Below, piece after piece: positions 25,601 through 32,891 of a DNA stretch of 64,000 nt (position 1 is the stretch's first letter; every line of letters starts with the position of its first letter). The notes under the pieces are model-generated. The model was not told where the DNA came from, searched no databases, and saw only the letters and a program-made list of their open reading frames with translations. The DNA comes from Crossiella sp. SN42 (lineage in GTDB: Bacteria; Actinomycetota; Actinomycetes; Mycobacteriales; Pseudonocardiaceae). The position numbers were made by a program, and so were the translations under genes. The DNA is taken from positions 1-64,000 of the forward strand of contig NZ_JAMHIV010000038.1 in assembly GCF_023897065.1 (NCBI RefSeq), read 5' to 3'.

Positions 25601-25896
25601 AGACCGGGAACCTGTTCAGCGAGTGCATGACCCTCAACCACCTCGGCGACCTGCACCGGCTGCTGGAGGACGCGCCCAACGCGCGGATCTGGTTCGAGCA
25701 GGCCCTGCACCGCAGCGACCTCGCGCACAACCGGCACGAGCAGGCGCACGCCCACCACGGCCTCGGCGCGGTGCACGAGGTGCCGGACACCGCGGCCGAG
25801 CACCGGCGGCGGGCCGAGCAGGCCTACCGCGAACTGGGCCTGCCCGAGCCCGAGCTCATGACCGCCAGCCGTCGAGGGCGAACTGGAGCTGCCTGA
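22651..25896 (+). CDS. AfsR/SARP-type pathway regulator with NB-ARC and TPR domains
   Basis: About 1081 residues. An OmpR-like winged helix (F-R-V-L-G-P-L-E-A at the N-terminus) is followed by the BTAD domain to about residue 245, a STAND ATPase with Walker A A-G-V-G-K-T-T near residue 310, and a long TPR tail in which G-R-Y-x-E-A repeats at about 40-residue spacing. SARPs activate secondary-metabolite operons. I prefer the GTG at 22651, matching the usual family N-terminus; a GTG at 22636 is in frame. It directly follows the terminated biosynthetic block and is the best candidate activator. Its 3' end overlaps the convergent sigma gene by 41 bases. Confidence 0.9.
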   Translation: MEFRVLGPLEAVLDGRSLPLGTPRARTVLGILLANAGAIVSIDRIAEELWPQGTAVDTKAEIYAYVSRLRCALGQRKGGPAWLLRRSPGYLLSLRPGELDLHRFEALVEQARMARSAGRLEACLARYREALGLWRGEPFAGVTATPMLAAESARLAEYRLLTQEELADCVLEHGGGRGDLVAELSALAAANPLRERLHALLMRALCRAGRPAEALRVHQELRTALAEELGVDPGPEIGELHERILHGECEPPPQRPAARVSARRNDLQADIVDFTGRQEEMRRLVATLPETDRPGGTALVITAIDGMAGVGKTTLAVHAAHQLATHFPDGSLFIDLHAHTAGHEPTDPAAALDTLLRAIGVAGEKIPERLDARAALWRAELADKRLLLVLDNAASAAQVRPLLPGTAGCLTLVTSRRRLTDLDTAQTLSLDVLPREAAADLFTRTVDHPPATAEAAAVAEVVELCGRQPLALRIAAARLRARPAWTAAHLATRLRDERRRLTELAAGDRCVGTAFSLSYRQLAHTKARLFRFLGLVPGPDFDVRVAAALADLPVPETEDLLEELVDVHLVQQPTPGRYQFHDLLRHYARRAAQEEESEPARAAALERMYEHYVRTSGAAAIMLDPNLVWLPSAPEPRPWLRTPEQALNWQDAEYPNLAAAITQAQEEGRHQVGWQLPHTLETYFDTRGRAPLRALHGAVEASRELGDRHAQACSRLGLASACARLGRYREAVDNLKQALELFRAAGFRRGEATALRRFGGIYEPTGRYPEAVASLTQALDIYREIGDLIGQGEAENDLANVFLHTSRYADAQRRLESALRLYRRGGFRAGEGISLINLGYLYLRTSRYPEAIEHFCSALEVNRATGSRLGIGGALNNLGHTYLRIGRYAEALEHLRGALAVHRESGYRRHQANALSNLGQALLRVGRPGEATELLEQALSVYREIGCPSGEGAALGYLGEVLMWTGQLPEAAQNLLQGLELQRETGNLFSECMTLNHLGDLHRLLEDAPNARIWFEQALHRSDLAHNRHEQAHAHHGLGAVHEVPDTAAEHRRRAEQAYRELGLPEPELMTASRRGRTGAA

Positions 25897-26419
25897 GCAG
25901 CCGGGCCCTGGTCGGGCCGATCGAGCCGCGCGGGATGCCCAGCCGCGCGCTGATCTCGTCGTAGCTGACCGACTGCGCGCCGAAGAGCAGCACCAGCAGC
26001 CGCCGCTGCGCCTCCGGCAGCCTGGCCACCACCGCCAGCGCCGCGTCCAGCTCCGCCTCCAGCACCACGTGCTCCGCCGGGCAGGCCTGTTCGTCGGGCA
26101 TGTCGAAGTAGTCCTGGTCGCCGATCGGCAGCTCGCCGGAGGCCCGCCGGTTCAGGTGCCGCAACGCCTCCCGCCTGGCCACGGTGACGATCCAGGCCCG
26201 CACCCGCTCCGGCTCGCGGACCGAGCGGATGCCCTCGTAGACCCGGATCCAGGTCTGCTGGGCGACATCTTCCACATCGGCCCGGCGCAGGCCGAGTGAG
26301 GCGGCGATCGCGCGCACCAGCCGGCCGTAGCGGTGCACCAGCTCGGTCCAGGCGTCCTCCTCCCGGTTCTGACAGCGGTTGACCAGTGAGCCGGACTCGG
26401 CGTGCAGGGTGTGCGACAT
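25856..26419 (-). CDS. ECF RNA polymerase sigma factor
   Basis: A 187-residue sigma-70-like factor. Region 2 has D-V-E-D-V-A-Q-Q-T-W-I-R-V-Y-E and W-I-V-T-V-A-R-R-E-A; region 4 has L-P-E-A-Q-R-R-L-L-V-L-L-F and a helix-turn-helix S-Y-D-E-I-S-A-R-L-G-I-P-R-G-S-I. There is no C-terminal extension and no anti-sigma gene next to it. It is divergent from two small secreted peptide genes whose promoter looks ECF-type, and convergent with the SARP gene. It probably drives the peptides. Confidence 0.9.
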   Translation of the reverse strand: MSHTLHAESGSLVNRCQNREEDAWTELVHRYGRLVRAIAASLGLRRADVEDVAQQTWIRVYEGIRSVREPERVRAWIVTVARREALRHLNRRASGELPIGDQDYFDMPDEQACPAEHVVLEAELDAALAVVARLPEAQRRLLVLLFGAQSVSYDEISARLGIPRGSIGPTRARLLRQLQFALDGWRS

Positions 26420-26503
26420 GTTCCGCCCGATCGGTTCGCTCGGCGTGGGGAGCAGCCCGGTGATCGTGCGCGCCCGGGATTGGCGAAAACTGGATGGAAA
26501 CCT

Positions 26504-26528
26504 GACGCCGATTGAAGTTCACCATTCA
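26504..26528 (-). promoter_or_regulatory. Candidate ECF promoter for the sigma gene itself
   Basis: Reading on the minus strand, TGAAT (26528-26524) and CGTC (26507-26504) are separated by 16 bases, a spacing and -10 core common for ECF sigma factors. It would start transcription about 80 bases before the sigma gene ATG at 26419. Autoregulation is inferred only from this pattern. Confidence 0.35.
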
Positions 26529-26624
26529 ACTTGCTCTGACTTTTCGGTCAATAGGGACGCGATTTGCCCAGCCCTTTTCTTTCGCGGTTCGGTGGTTTAG
26601 GTTCAGCGTCCGTCAAGTCAGCGC

Positions 26625-26650
26625 GGAACGTGTGCGAGGGCGGACGTTCC
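26625..26650 (+). promoter_or_regulatory. ECF-type promoter within an inverted repeat, upstream of the peptide genes
   Basis: GGAAC at 26625-26629 and CGTT at 26645-26648 are separated by 15 bases, close to the textbook ECF -35/-10 pair. The same stretch is a perfect inverted repeat, GGAACGT (26625-26631) with ACGTTCC (26644-26650). The peptide ATG lies at 26673, giving a leader of roughly 18 bases. Confidence 0.6.
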
Positions 26651-26672
26651 CTTATTGATCAGGGGCTGATTC

Positions 26673-26843
26673 ATGAAACGTGTGCTGGTGCTCGTCATGG
26701 CTCTCGCCGGTCTCGCCGGTCTGGGCTCCGGACTCGCCGCGGCCTTCAGTGCGCAGGTCAGCACGAGTGTGGACAGTGGCAAGCCGGGCGGTGGCTGCGT
26801 CGGCGGCTGCGGCACCGTGCTCGCCGAGTGCGGTCATTGCTGA
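26673..26843 (+). CDS. Small secreted Cys-rich peptide 1 (ends C-G-H-C)
   Basis: A 56-residue peptide. Residues 1-27 form a signal peptide (K-R, a Leu/Val/Ala core, then A-A-A-F-S-A). The predicted mature part is rich in Gly and Ser and carries four cysteines: G-G-G-C-V-G-G-C-G and the C-terminal A-E-C-G-H-C. AGGGG lies ahead of the ATG. It starts M-K-R-V-L like the next gene, so the two are paralogues. C-G-H-C is the redox motif of protein disulphide isomerases, and the peptide could also bind metal. I recognise no named family. Confidence 0.7.
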   Translation: MKRVLVLVMALAGLAGLGSGLAAAFSAQVSTSVDSGKPGGGCVGGCGTVLAECGHC

Positions 26844-26891
26844 ATTGGCCGACCGTGGGTAAACAACTGGTTCACGTTGTGGAGTGATTAC

Positions 26892-27023
26892 ATGAAGCGC
26901 GTGCTTCTCGTTTCGCTGGCGTTGTCCGGTGTCCTGGCGGCTGGTGTGCTGACCACCGCCCAGGCCGCGCCGGTCCCGCCGGTGACCGTGCTGGCCGGCA
27001 CCTGCGGCCACTGCGGTTGGTGA
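26892..27023 (+). CDS. Small secreted peptide 2 (T-C-G-H-C-G-W tail)
   Basis: A 43-residue peptide with signal sequence M-K-R-V-L-L-V-S-L-A to about residue 25 (A-Q-A-A). The mature part is only about 18 residues: Pro/Val-rich, ending T-C-G-H-C-G-W. GGAG precedes the ATG. The gene lies 48 bases after peptide 1 on the same strand and before a strong hairpin, so they form a two-gene unit behind the ECF-type promoter. No export partner or modifying enzyme is adjacent. Function unknown. Confidence 0.65.
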   Translation: MKRVLLVSLALSGVLAAGVLTTAQAAPVPPVTVLAGTCGHCGW

Positions 27024-27035
27024 CAATGATCCGGA

Positions 27036-27068
27036 CCGCCGGACGGCGCCCTGCGGGCCGTCCGGCGG
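27036..27068 (+). terminator. Terminator of the peptide unit
   Basis: Perfect 12-base stem CCGCCGGACGGC / GCCGTCCGGCGG with a nine-base loop, starting 13 bases after the second peptide stop codon and about 60 bases before the next gene. Confidence 0.7.
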
Positions 27069-27124
27069 TTCGCCCGCGGCGGAACTCGGGTGTGCGGATC
27101 CGGCCACCCGGCTAGGTTCGGCGC

Positions 27125-28678
27125 ATGTCTGCCAGCCCGGTCCACCATCGACTCCGGCGCGCGCTCGCGCCGCTGACCGCAGCGGCCCTGCTGCTGCCCC
27201 TCTTCCCGGCGCTCGCCACGGCCGCCCCCTCCTCCACCGCGGCCGAGTGCGCGCCGCCCACTGCTCCTGTTGTGCCCGGCGCCCGCGTGCTGTCGGTGAC
27301 CGCCGAGGCCAAGCCCGCCGGGGTGATCGAGGAACCCTGGTTCCCGCCGCTGGCCTACCCGGCGGCCTGCGAGATCAAGGTGACGCTCACCCACCCTGGC
27401 GTGAACGACAAGGTCCTGGTGCAGGCCTGGCTGCCGAAGGCGGGCTGGAACGGCCGCTTCCAGGGTGTCGGCGGTGGCGGCTTCGCCATGGGCAACTTCA
27501 CCTTCGGCCTGGCCTCCGCGCTGGCCCAGGGCTATGCCGCGGCGACCACTGACGGCGGGGTCGGCGATGACGGCCTCAACCCGGCCTCCTGGGCGCTGGG
27601 GCCGGACGGCCGGGTGAACAAGGAGCTGCTGACCAACTTCGCCTCCCGCTCGCTGCACGACCTCGCGGTGGCAGGCAAGGCGGTCACCGCCGCGCACTTC
27701 GGCCGTCCCGCTGACTTCAGCTACTGGAACGGCTGCTCGACCGGCGGTCGCCAGGGCCTGATGAACGCCCAGCGCTATCCGGCCGACTACGACGGCATCC
27801 TGGCCGCCGCGCCCGCGATCAGCATGCCGCGGTTCCTGGTCGCCGACCTGTGGGGCCAGGTGGTGATGAACCAGGAGAAGACCCGGCCCAGCCTCTGCGA
27901 GTTCGAGGCGTTCCAGCGGGCCGCGGTGCAGGCCTGCGACACCAAGGACGGCGTGGCCGACGGAGTCCTGGAGCAGCCGCTGCGCTGTGGGTTCGACCCG
28001 GCGAAGCTGGTCGGGACGAAGATCCAGTGTGACGGCAAGGAGATCACCATCAGCCGGGCCACCGCCGAGGTGGTGCGCAAGATCTGGACCGGGCACCCCG
28101 CCTGGTTCGGCCTGCCCAAGGGCGCGCCGTTCACCGTGGTCGGCGACGCCGAGCCGAACCCGATCGCGGACAACTGGGTGCGTTACTTCGTCGAGCAGGA
28201 CCCGAAGTTCGACCTGAAGTCGGTGGACTACCGCGAGTTCAACCGGATCGCGGCCAAGTCGCCTGCGCTGATGGACCGGTTCATCGCCACCGACAACCCG
28301 GACCTGTCCGGCTTCCGCCGCGCGGGTGGCAAGATGATCACCTGGCACGGCTGGTCGGACGCGATCATCTTCGCCCAGGGCACCACCGACTACCGCGACC
28401 GGGTGGAGCGCCGGATGGGCGGCGCGGCGCGCGTGGACGAGTTCTACCGCGTGTTCATGGCCCCCGGCGTGGACCACTGCGGCGGCGGCACGGGCCCGGC
28501 TCCGGTGGACCCGCTGGGCGCGCTGGTGAGCTGGGTGGAACAGGGCAAGGCCCCGGACACCCTGCCCGCCGCGATCAACGACACCACCCGGAACCTGTGC
28601 CGGTATCCGCTGGTGTCGCAGTACGACGGGAAGGGTGACCCGAAGCAGGCGAGCAGCTACCGCTGCGCCCGTGCCTGA
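27125..28678 (+). CDS. Secreted tannase/feruloyl esterase family protein
   Basis: A 517-residue exported esterase. A signal peptide of about 33 residues ends A-T-A-A. The nucleophilic serine is in N-G-C-S-T-G-G-R-Q, the acid in W-H-G-W-S-D-A-I-I, and the base in A-P-G-V-D-H-C-G-G-G. The C-S and H-C cysteines are the disulphide-linked pair typical of the tannase family. These enzymes hydrolyse esters of aromatic acids from plant tannins or feruloylated polysaccharides. Its 3' end overlaps the convergent methyltransferase gene by 22 bases. Confidence 0.92.
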   Translation: MSASPVHHRLRRALAPLTAAALLLPLFPALATAAPSSTAAECAPPTAPVVPGARVLSVTAEAKPAGVIEEPWFPPLAYPAACEIKVTLTHPGVNDKVLVQAWLPKAGWNGRFQGVGGGGFAMGNFTFGLASALAQGYAAATTDGGVGDDGLNPASWALGPDGRVNKELLTNFASRSLHDLAVAGKAVTAAHFGRPADFSYWNGCSTGGRQGLMNAQRYPADYDGILAAAPAISMPRFLVADLWGQVVMNQEKTRPSLCEFEAFQRAAVQACDTKDGVADGVLEQPLRCGFDPAKLVGTKIQCDGKEITISRATAEVVRKIWTGHPAWFGLPKGAPFTVVGDAEPNPIADNWVRYFVEQDPKFDLKSVDYREFNRIAAKSPALMDRFIATDNPDLSGFRRAGGKMITWHGWSDAIIFAQGTTDYRDRVERRMGGAARVDEFYRVFMAPGVDHCGGGTGPAPVDPLGALVSWVEQGKAPDTLPAAINDTTRNLCRYPLVSQYDGKGDPKQASSYRCARA

Positions 28679-29724
28679 TCGACGCCCAACCGCCACAGGG
28701 TGACCACCTCGGCGGCCCGCGCCGCGTGCAGCGGCCCGGCCGCCGAGGTGGCCCTGGGGTGCCGGGGCCGGACCGAGCTGGTGCCCAGCACCCGGAGCCC
28801 GCTGGCCGTGATCGCGGCGGCCAGCGCGCCGGGTTCGCGCAGGCCCAGTAGCTCGGCCAGGTCGGAGAGCACCAGCCAGCCCTCACCGCCGGGCCGCAGG
28901 TGCCGGGGCAGGCGGTCCAGGAACGCGGTCAGCATCCGGCCGCCGGGGTCGAACACGCCGCGGTCCAGGCCGCCACGCACCCGGCCCGGCAGCCAGGGTG
29001 GGTTGCACACCACCAGGTCCGCGCGTTCCGGCGGGAACAGATCGGTCTGGCGCACCTCGGCCCGCAGTCCCAGGCGGTGCAGGTTGTCCCTGGCGCAGTC
29101 GACGGCTCGGGGATCTAGATCCGTTGCCACCACGTGGAATCCGCGCTGGGCGAGCACCGCGGCGAGGACTCCGGTGCCGGTGCCGATGTCGAAGGCCAGC
29201 GTGCCTGCCGGTGGTTCGGCCCGTGCCACCAGGTCGACGTACTCGTGGCGGGTCGGCGGGAAGACGCCGTAGTGCGGGTGGATCCGCGCGCCCAGCCCCG
29301 GCACGAACACCCCCTGCCGCCGCCATTCGTACGCGCCGAGCACCCCGAGCAGCTCCCGGGCCGACACCACCGCGGGTCGGTCGATCTCGCCGTAGACCTG
29401 CGCGCAGGCCGCCGGTGTCATCGGCGGCACGCCGGGGATGTCCAGTGGCACCAGCACCCGCCCGAGCACCGCCGCCCGCGACGCCCGGTGCTGCCGCCAG
29501 CGCCCGAAGTCCCCGCCGCGCCATGGCATTCGGCGGTCCATCGCCCGCAGCAACCGCCGCGCGCCGGTCCAGTCTCCTTGCCAGAGCAGGAAAACCCCGC
29601 CCCGGCACAGCCGCAGCGCCTCGGCCGCGGCGATCCGGTCGTCTGTCTCAACAATGTTCTCTGGGCGCGGTGCGTTCCGCGCGGACAGCCAGCTCCGGCC
29701 GTCGTCGAAGAAACCCGTGTTCAT
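28657..29724 (-). CDS. HemK/PrmC-like class I methyltransferase
   Basis: A 355-residue protein. The C-terminal half is a SAM-dependent Rossmann methyltransferase with A-F-D-I-G-T-G-T-G-V-L-A and the N-P-P-W motif that places a planar amide or amine next to SAM. The N-terminal half is a helical domain not easily assigned. N-P-P-W/Y enzymes methylate glutamine amides or nucleic acid bases. It is not PrmC itself, since that protein is shorter and normally adjoins prfA. Monocistronic. Confidence 0.8.
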   Translation of the reverse strand: MNTGFFDDGRSWLSARNAPRPENIVETDDRIAAAEALRLCRGGVFLLWQGDWTGARRLLRAMDRRMPWRGGDFGRWRQHRASRAAVLGRVLVPLDIPGVPPMTPAACAQVYGEIDRPAVVSARELLGVLGAYEWRRQGVFVPGLGARIHPHYGVFPPTRHEYVDLVARAEPPAGTLAFDIGTGTGVLAAVLAQRGFHVVATDLDPRAVDCARDNLHRLGLRAEVRQTDLFPPERADLVVCNPPWLPGRVRGGLDRGVFDPGGRMLTAFLDRLPRHLRPGGEGWLVLSDLAELLGLREPGALAAAITASGLRVLGTSSVRPRHPRATSAAGPLHAARAAEVVTLWRLGVDQARAQR

Positions 29725-29819
29725 GGTCCTGTTCCGCTGGTTCGACTGAGGGGCTCCGGAAACGGAGCGGGCTCAGCGAACGACCGCGGCGAACACAGGA
29801 CAGGTCATGCCGCCAGCCT

Positions 29820-29865
29820 AACCCCTCGCGCCCGTCCCGATGGACCGGAACGGGCGCGAGGGGTT
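29820..29865 (-). terminator. Terminator of the formate dehydrogenase operon
   Basis: Perfect 16-base arms (29820-29835 and 29850-29865) with a 14-base loop. The arms begin AACCCCTCGCGC and end GCGCGAGGGGTT. The hairpin starts within the stop codon of the delta subunit gene on the minus strand and is the strongest intrinsic hairpin in the window. Confidence 0.8.
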
Positions 29866-30083
29866 CAGCCGCGCAACAGGGTGGCCGCCGCCAGCGCCAG
29901 CGGGTTCAGCGCCCCGGGGTTGTCGGCGAGCTGGCGGTTGAGGTCCGCGCGCATGCGCGGGTCCCAGAAGGCGCGGACGTGCTCGGCGATGACCGCCGAG
30001 GCCCGCTCCACCGGCTGGCCCTCGAACTGGGCCGCGATCTCGTTGATCAGCCGCACCTGCGGTGACTGGGACGTGGTCGACAT
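29865..30083 (-). CDS. fdsD: Formate dehydrogenase delta subunit
   Basis: A 72-residue protein with the family signature A-F-W-D-P-R-M-R near its centre and L-N-P-L-A at the C-terminal part. In NAD-dependent molybdenum formate dehydrogenases the small delta subunit is needed for assembly and activity. It lies three bases after the alpha subunit gene and is the last gene of the gamma-beta-alpha-delta operon, with a terminator directly behind. Confidence 0.88.
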   Translation of the reverse strand: MSTTSQSPQVRLINEIAAQFEGQPVERASAVIAEHVRAFWDPRMRADLNRQLADNPGALNPLALAAATLLRG

Positions 30084-30086
30084 GCG

Positions 30087-32891
30087 TTACTCCACCAGTG
30101 CTTCGGCCGCTTCGGCCTGGGACGGGGCAACCGGGCTGCGCAGTCCGACCTGGACCGCGGTGACCTTGTACTCGGGGCAGTTGGTGGCCCAGTCGGAGTT
30201 CTCCGTGGTGACCACGTTCGCCCCGGTGACCGGGTGGTGGAAGGTGGTGTAGACGACGCCGACCGGCATCCGGTCCGAGAGCACCGCGCGCAGCGTGGTC
30301 TCGCCGACCCTGCTGGCCAGTGAGACCTCGTCGCCGTCGTTGATGCCGCGCACCTCCGCGTCGTGCGGGTGGATCTCCAGGAGGTCCTCCGGGTGCCAGG
30401 CCACGTTCTTGGTGCGCCGGGTCTGCGCGCCCACGTTGTACTGGCTGAGGATCCGGCCGGTGGTCAGGATCAGCGGGAACTTGCGGGTGCTGCGTTCCTT
30501 GGTCGGCACGTAGGTGGTCGGCACGAAGTGGCCCTTGCCGCGGACGAAGCCGTCCACGTGCATGATCGGCGTGCCCTCCGGCGCGTTGGCGTTGCAGGGC
30601 CACTGGATGCTGCCCAGCTTGTCCAGCCGCTCGAAGCTGACCCCGGCGAAGGTGGGCGTGGTCGCGGCGATCTCGTCCATGATCTCGCTGGTGTTGTTCC
30701 ACGACATCGGGTAGCCCATGGCCTGGGCGATCTCGGCCACGATCTGCCACTCGTGCTTGCCGGTCTTGGGCGCCATCACCGGGCGGACCCGGTTGATCCG
30801 GCGCTCGGCGTTGGTGAAGGTGCCGTCCTTCTCCAGGAACGAGGTGCCCGGCAGGAAGACGTGCGCGAACTTCGCGGTCTCGTTGAGGAACAGGTCCTGC
30901 ACCACCACCAGGTCCATCGCCCGCAGCGCGCTGAAGACGTGGTTGGTGTTGGGGTCGGACTGGGCGATGTCCTCACCGTGCACGAACAGCGCCCGGAAGC
31001 TGCCGTCGATGGCCGCGTCGAACATGTTGGGGATGCGCAGGCCCGGCTCGGCCATGATCGGCCGCTGCCACAGGGTCTCGAAGACCTCCCGGACCGCCTC
31101 GTCGGAGACGTGCCGGTAGCCGGGCAGCTCGTGCGGGAAGGAGCCCATGTCGCAGGAGCCCTGCACGTTGTTCTGCCCGCGCAACGGGTTCACGCCCACG
31201 CCGTCGCGGCCGATGTTGCCGGTGGCCATGGCCAGGTTCGCCATGCCCATCACCATGGTGGAGCCCTGGCTGTGCTCGGTGACGCCGAGGCCGTAGTAGA
31301 TGGCCGCGTTGCCGCCGGTGGCGTAGAGCCGGGCCGCCGCGCGCAGCTCGGCCGCCGGGACCCCGCTGAGCTCCTCGGTGGCCTCCGGGCTGTTCTCCGG
31401 CCGGGCGATGAACTCCGCCCACTCCTCGAAGCCCTCGCAGCGTTCGTCCACAAAGGACTGATCGACCAGGCCCTCGGTGACGATCACGTGCGCCAGCGCG
31501 TTCACCACGGCCACGTTCGCGCCCGGCTTGAGCTGGAGGTGGTGCTGGGCCTCGATGTGCGGGGAGCGGACCAGGTCGATCCGGCGCGGGTCGATCACCA
31601 CCAGCTTGGCGCCCTCGCGCAGCCGCTTCTTCATCCTGGAGGCGAACACCGGGTGGCCGTCGGTCGGGTTGGCCCCGATCACCACGATCACATCGGCCCG
31701 CGCCACCGACTTGAAGTCCTGGGTGCCCGCGCTGGTGCCGAAGGTCTGCTTGAGCCCGTAACCGGTGGGGGAGTGGCACACCCGCGCGCAGGTGTCCACG
31801 TTGTTGTTGCCGAAGGCCGCGCGGACCATCTTCTGCACCGCGTAGACCTCCTCGTTGGTGCACCGGGAGGAGGTGATGCCACCAATCGAGGCCGGACCGT
31901 GGCGGGCCTGGATCTCGCGCATCTTGGTGGCCACGGTGGTGATCGCGGTCTCCCAGTCCACCACCCGCCACGGCTCGTCGATGCTGTCCCGCACCATCGG
32001 TTCGAGCTGCCGGTCCGGGTGGGTGGCGTAGCCGAAGGCGAAGCGGCCCTTGACGCAGGAGTGGCCCTCGTTCGCGCCACCGTCCTTGTACGGCACCATC
32101 CGCACCAGCTCGGTGCCGCGCAGCTCGGCCTTGAACGAGCAGCCGACCCCGCAGTACGCGCAGGTGGTGATCACGCTACGGGTGGGCATGCCCAGCTCGA
32201 TGACCGACTTCTCCTGCAACGTCGCGGTCGGGCAGGCCTGCACGCAGGCGCCGCAGGAGACGCACTCGGAGTCCATGAACAGCTCGCCCGCGCCCGCGGC
32301 GACCTTGGAGTCGAAGCCCCGGCCCTCGATGGTCAGCGCGAAGGTGCCCTGCACCTCGCCGCAGGCCCGCACACAGCGGGAGCAGGCGATGCACTTGGAC
32401 GGGGTGAAGTCGAAGTAGGGGTTGCTGCTGTCGGTCTCCAGGTCGAGGTGGTTCTCGCCCTCGTAGCCGTAGCGCACCTGCCGCAGCCCGACCACGCCGG
32501 ACATGTCCTGCAGCTCGCAGTCCCCGTTGGCCGAACAGGTCAGGCAGTCCAGCGGGTGGTCGGAGATGTAGAGCTCCATCACGCCCTGCCGCAGCTTCTC
32601 CAGCTTCGGCGACTGCGTGCTGACCCGCATGCCCTCGGCCACCGGCGTGGTACAGGAGGCCGGGGTGCCGCGGCGGCCGTCGATCTCGACCAGGCACAGC
32701 CGGCAGGAACCGAAGGCCTCCAACGAGTCGGTGGCGCACAGCTTGGGGATGTCGATGCCGGTCTCGGCCGCGGCGCGCATCACCGAGGTGCCCTCGGGCA
32801 CCCGCACCGGCATGCCGTCGACCTCGATGCTGACGGTGGCCTCGCCGGGTTTGGCCGGGGTGCCGAGGTCGTGTTCCTTGAACAGAGTCAT
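30087..32891 (-). CDS. fdsA: NAD-dependent formate dehydrogenase alpha subunit (molybdenum)
   Basis: A 934-residue catalytic subunit. An N-terminal 2Fe-2S ferredoxin domain (about residues 20-100) and NuoG-like cluster ligands come first. Two 4Fe-4S motifs follow (C-I-A-C-S-R-C and C-V-S-C-G-A-C), then the molybdopterin domain with its own cluster motif C-A-Y-C-G-V-G-C. The metal ligand is Cys in R-V-C-H-S-P-T, so it is not a selenoprotein. It oxidises formate to CO2 and passes electrons to the beta subunit. Its start overlaps the beta gene stop by four bases. Cytoplasmic; no Tat signal. Confidence 0.95.
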   Translation of the reverse strand: MTLFKEHDLGTPAKPGEATVSIEVDGMPVRVPEGTSVMRAAAETGIDIPKLCATDSLEAFGSCRLCLVEIDGRRGTPASCTTPVAEGMRVSTQSPKLEKLRQGVMELYISDHPLDCLTCSANGDCELQDMSGVVGLRQVRYGYEGENHLDLETDSSNPYFDFTPSKCIACSRCVRACGEVQGTFALTIEGRGFDSKVAAGAGELFMDSECVSCGACVQACPTATLQEKSVIELGMPTRSVITTCAYCGVGCSFKAELRGTELVRMVPYKDGGANEGHSCVKGRFAFGYATHPDRQLEPMVRDSIDEPWRVVDWETAITTVATKMREIQARHGPASIGGITSSRCTNEEVYAVQKMVRAAFGNNNVDTCARVCHSPTGYGLKQTFGTSAGTQDFKSVARADVIVVIGANPTDGHPVFASRMKKRLREGAKLVVIDPRRIDLVRSPHIEAQHHLQLKPGANVAVVNALAHVIVTEGLVDQSFVDERCEGFEEWAEFIARPENSPEATEELSGVPAAELRAAARLYATGGNAAIYYGLGVTEHSQGSTMVMGMANLAMATGNIGRDGVGVNPLRGQNNVQGSCDMGSFPHELPGYRHVSDEAVREVFETLWQRPIMAEPGLRIPNMFDAAIDGSFRALFVHGEDIAQSDPNTNHVFSALRAMDLVVVQDLFLNETAKFAHVFLPGTSFLEKDGTFTNAERRINRVRPVMAPKTGKHEWQIVAEIAQAMGYPMSWNNTSEIMDEIAATTPTFAGVSFERLDKLGSIQWPCNANAPEGTPIMHVDGFVRGKGHFVPTTYVPTKERSTRKFPLILTTGRILSQYNVGAQTRRTKNVAWHPEDLLEIHPHDAEVRGINDGDEVSLASRVGETTLRAVLSDRMPVGVVYTTFHHPVTGANVVTTENSDWATNCPEYKVTAVQVGLRSPVAPSQAEAAEALVE

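Noticed and set aside
26673-27023. Calling the two small peptides RiPP precursors
   Set aside because: There is no lanthipeptide, sactipeptide or other modifying enzyme nearby, and both start with ordinary Sec-type signal peptides.
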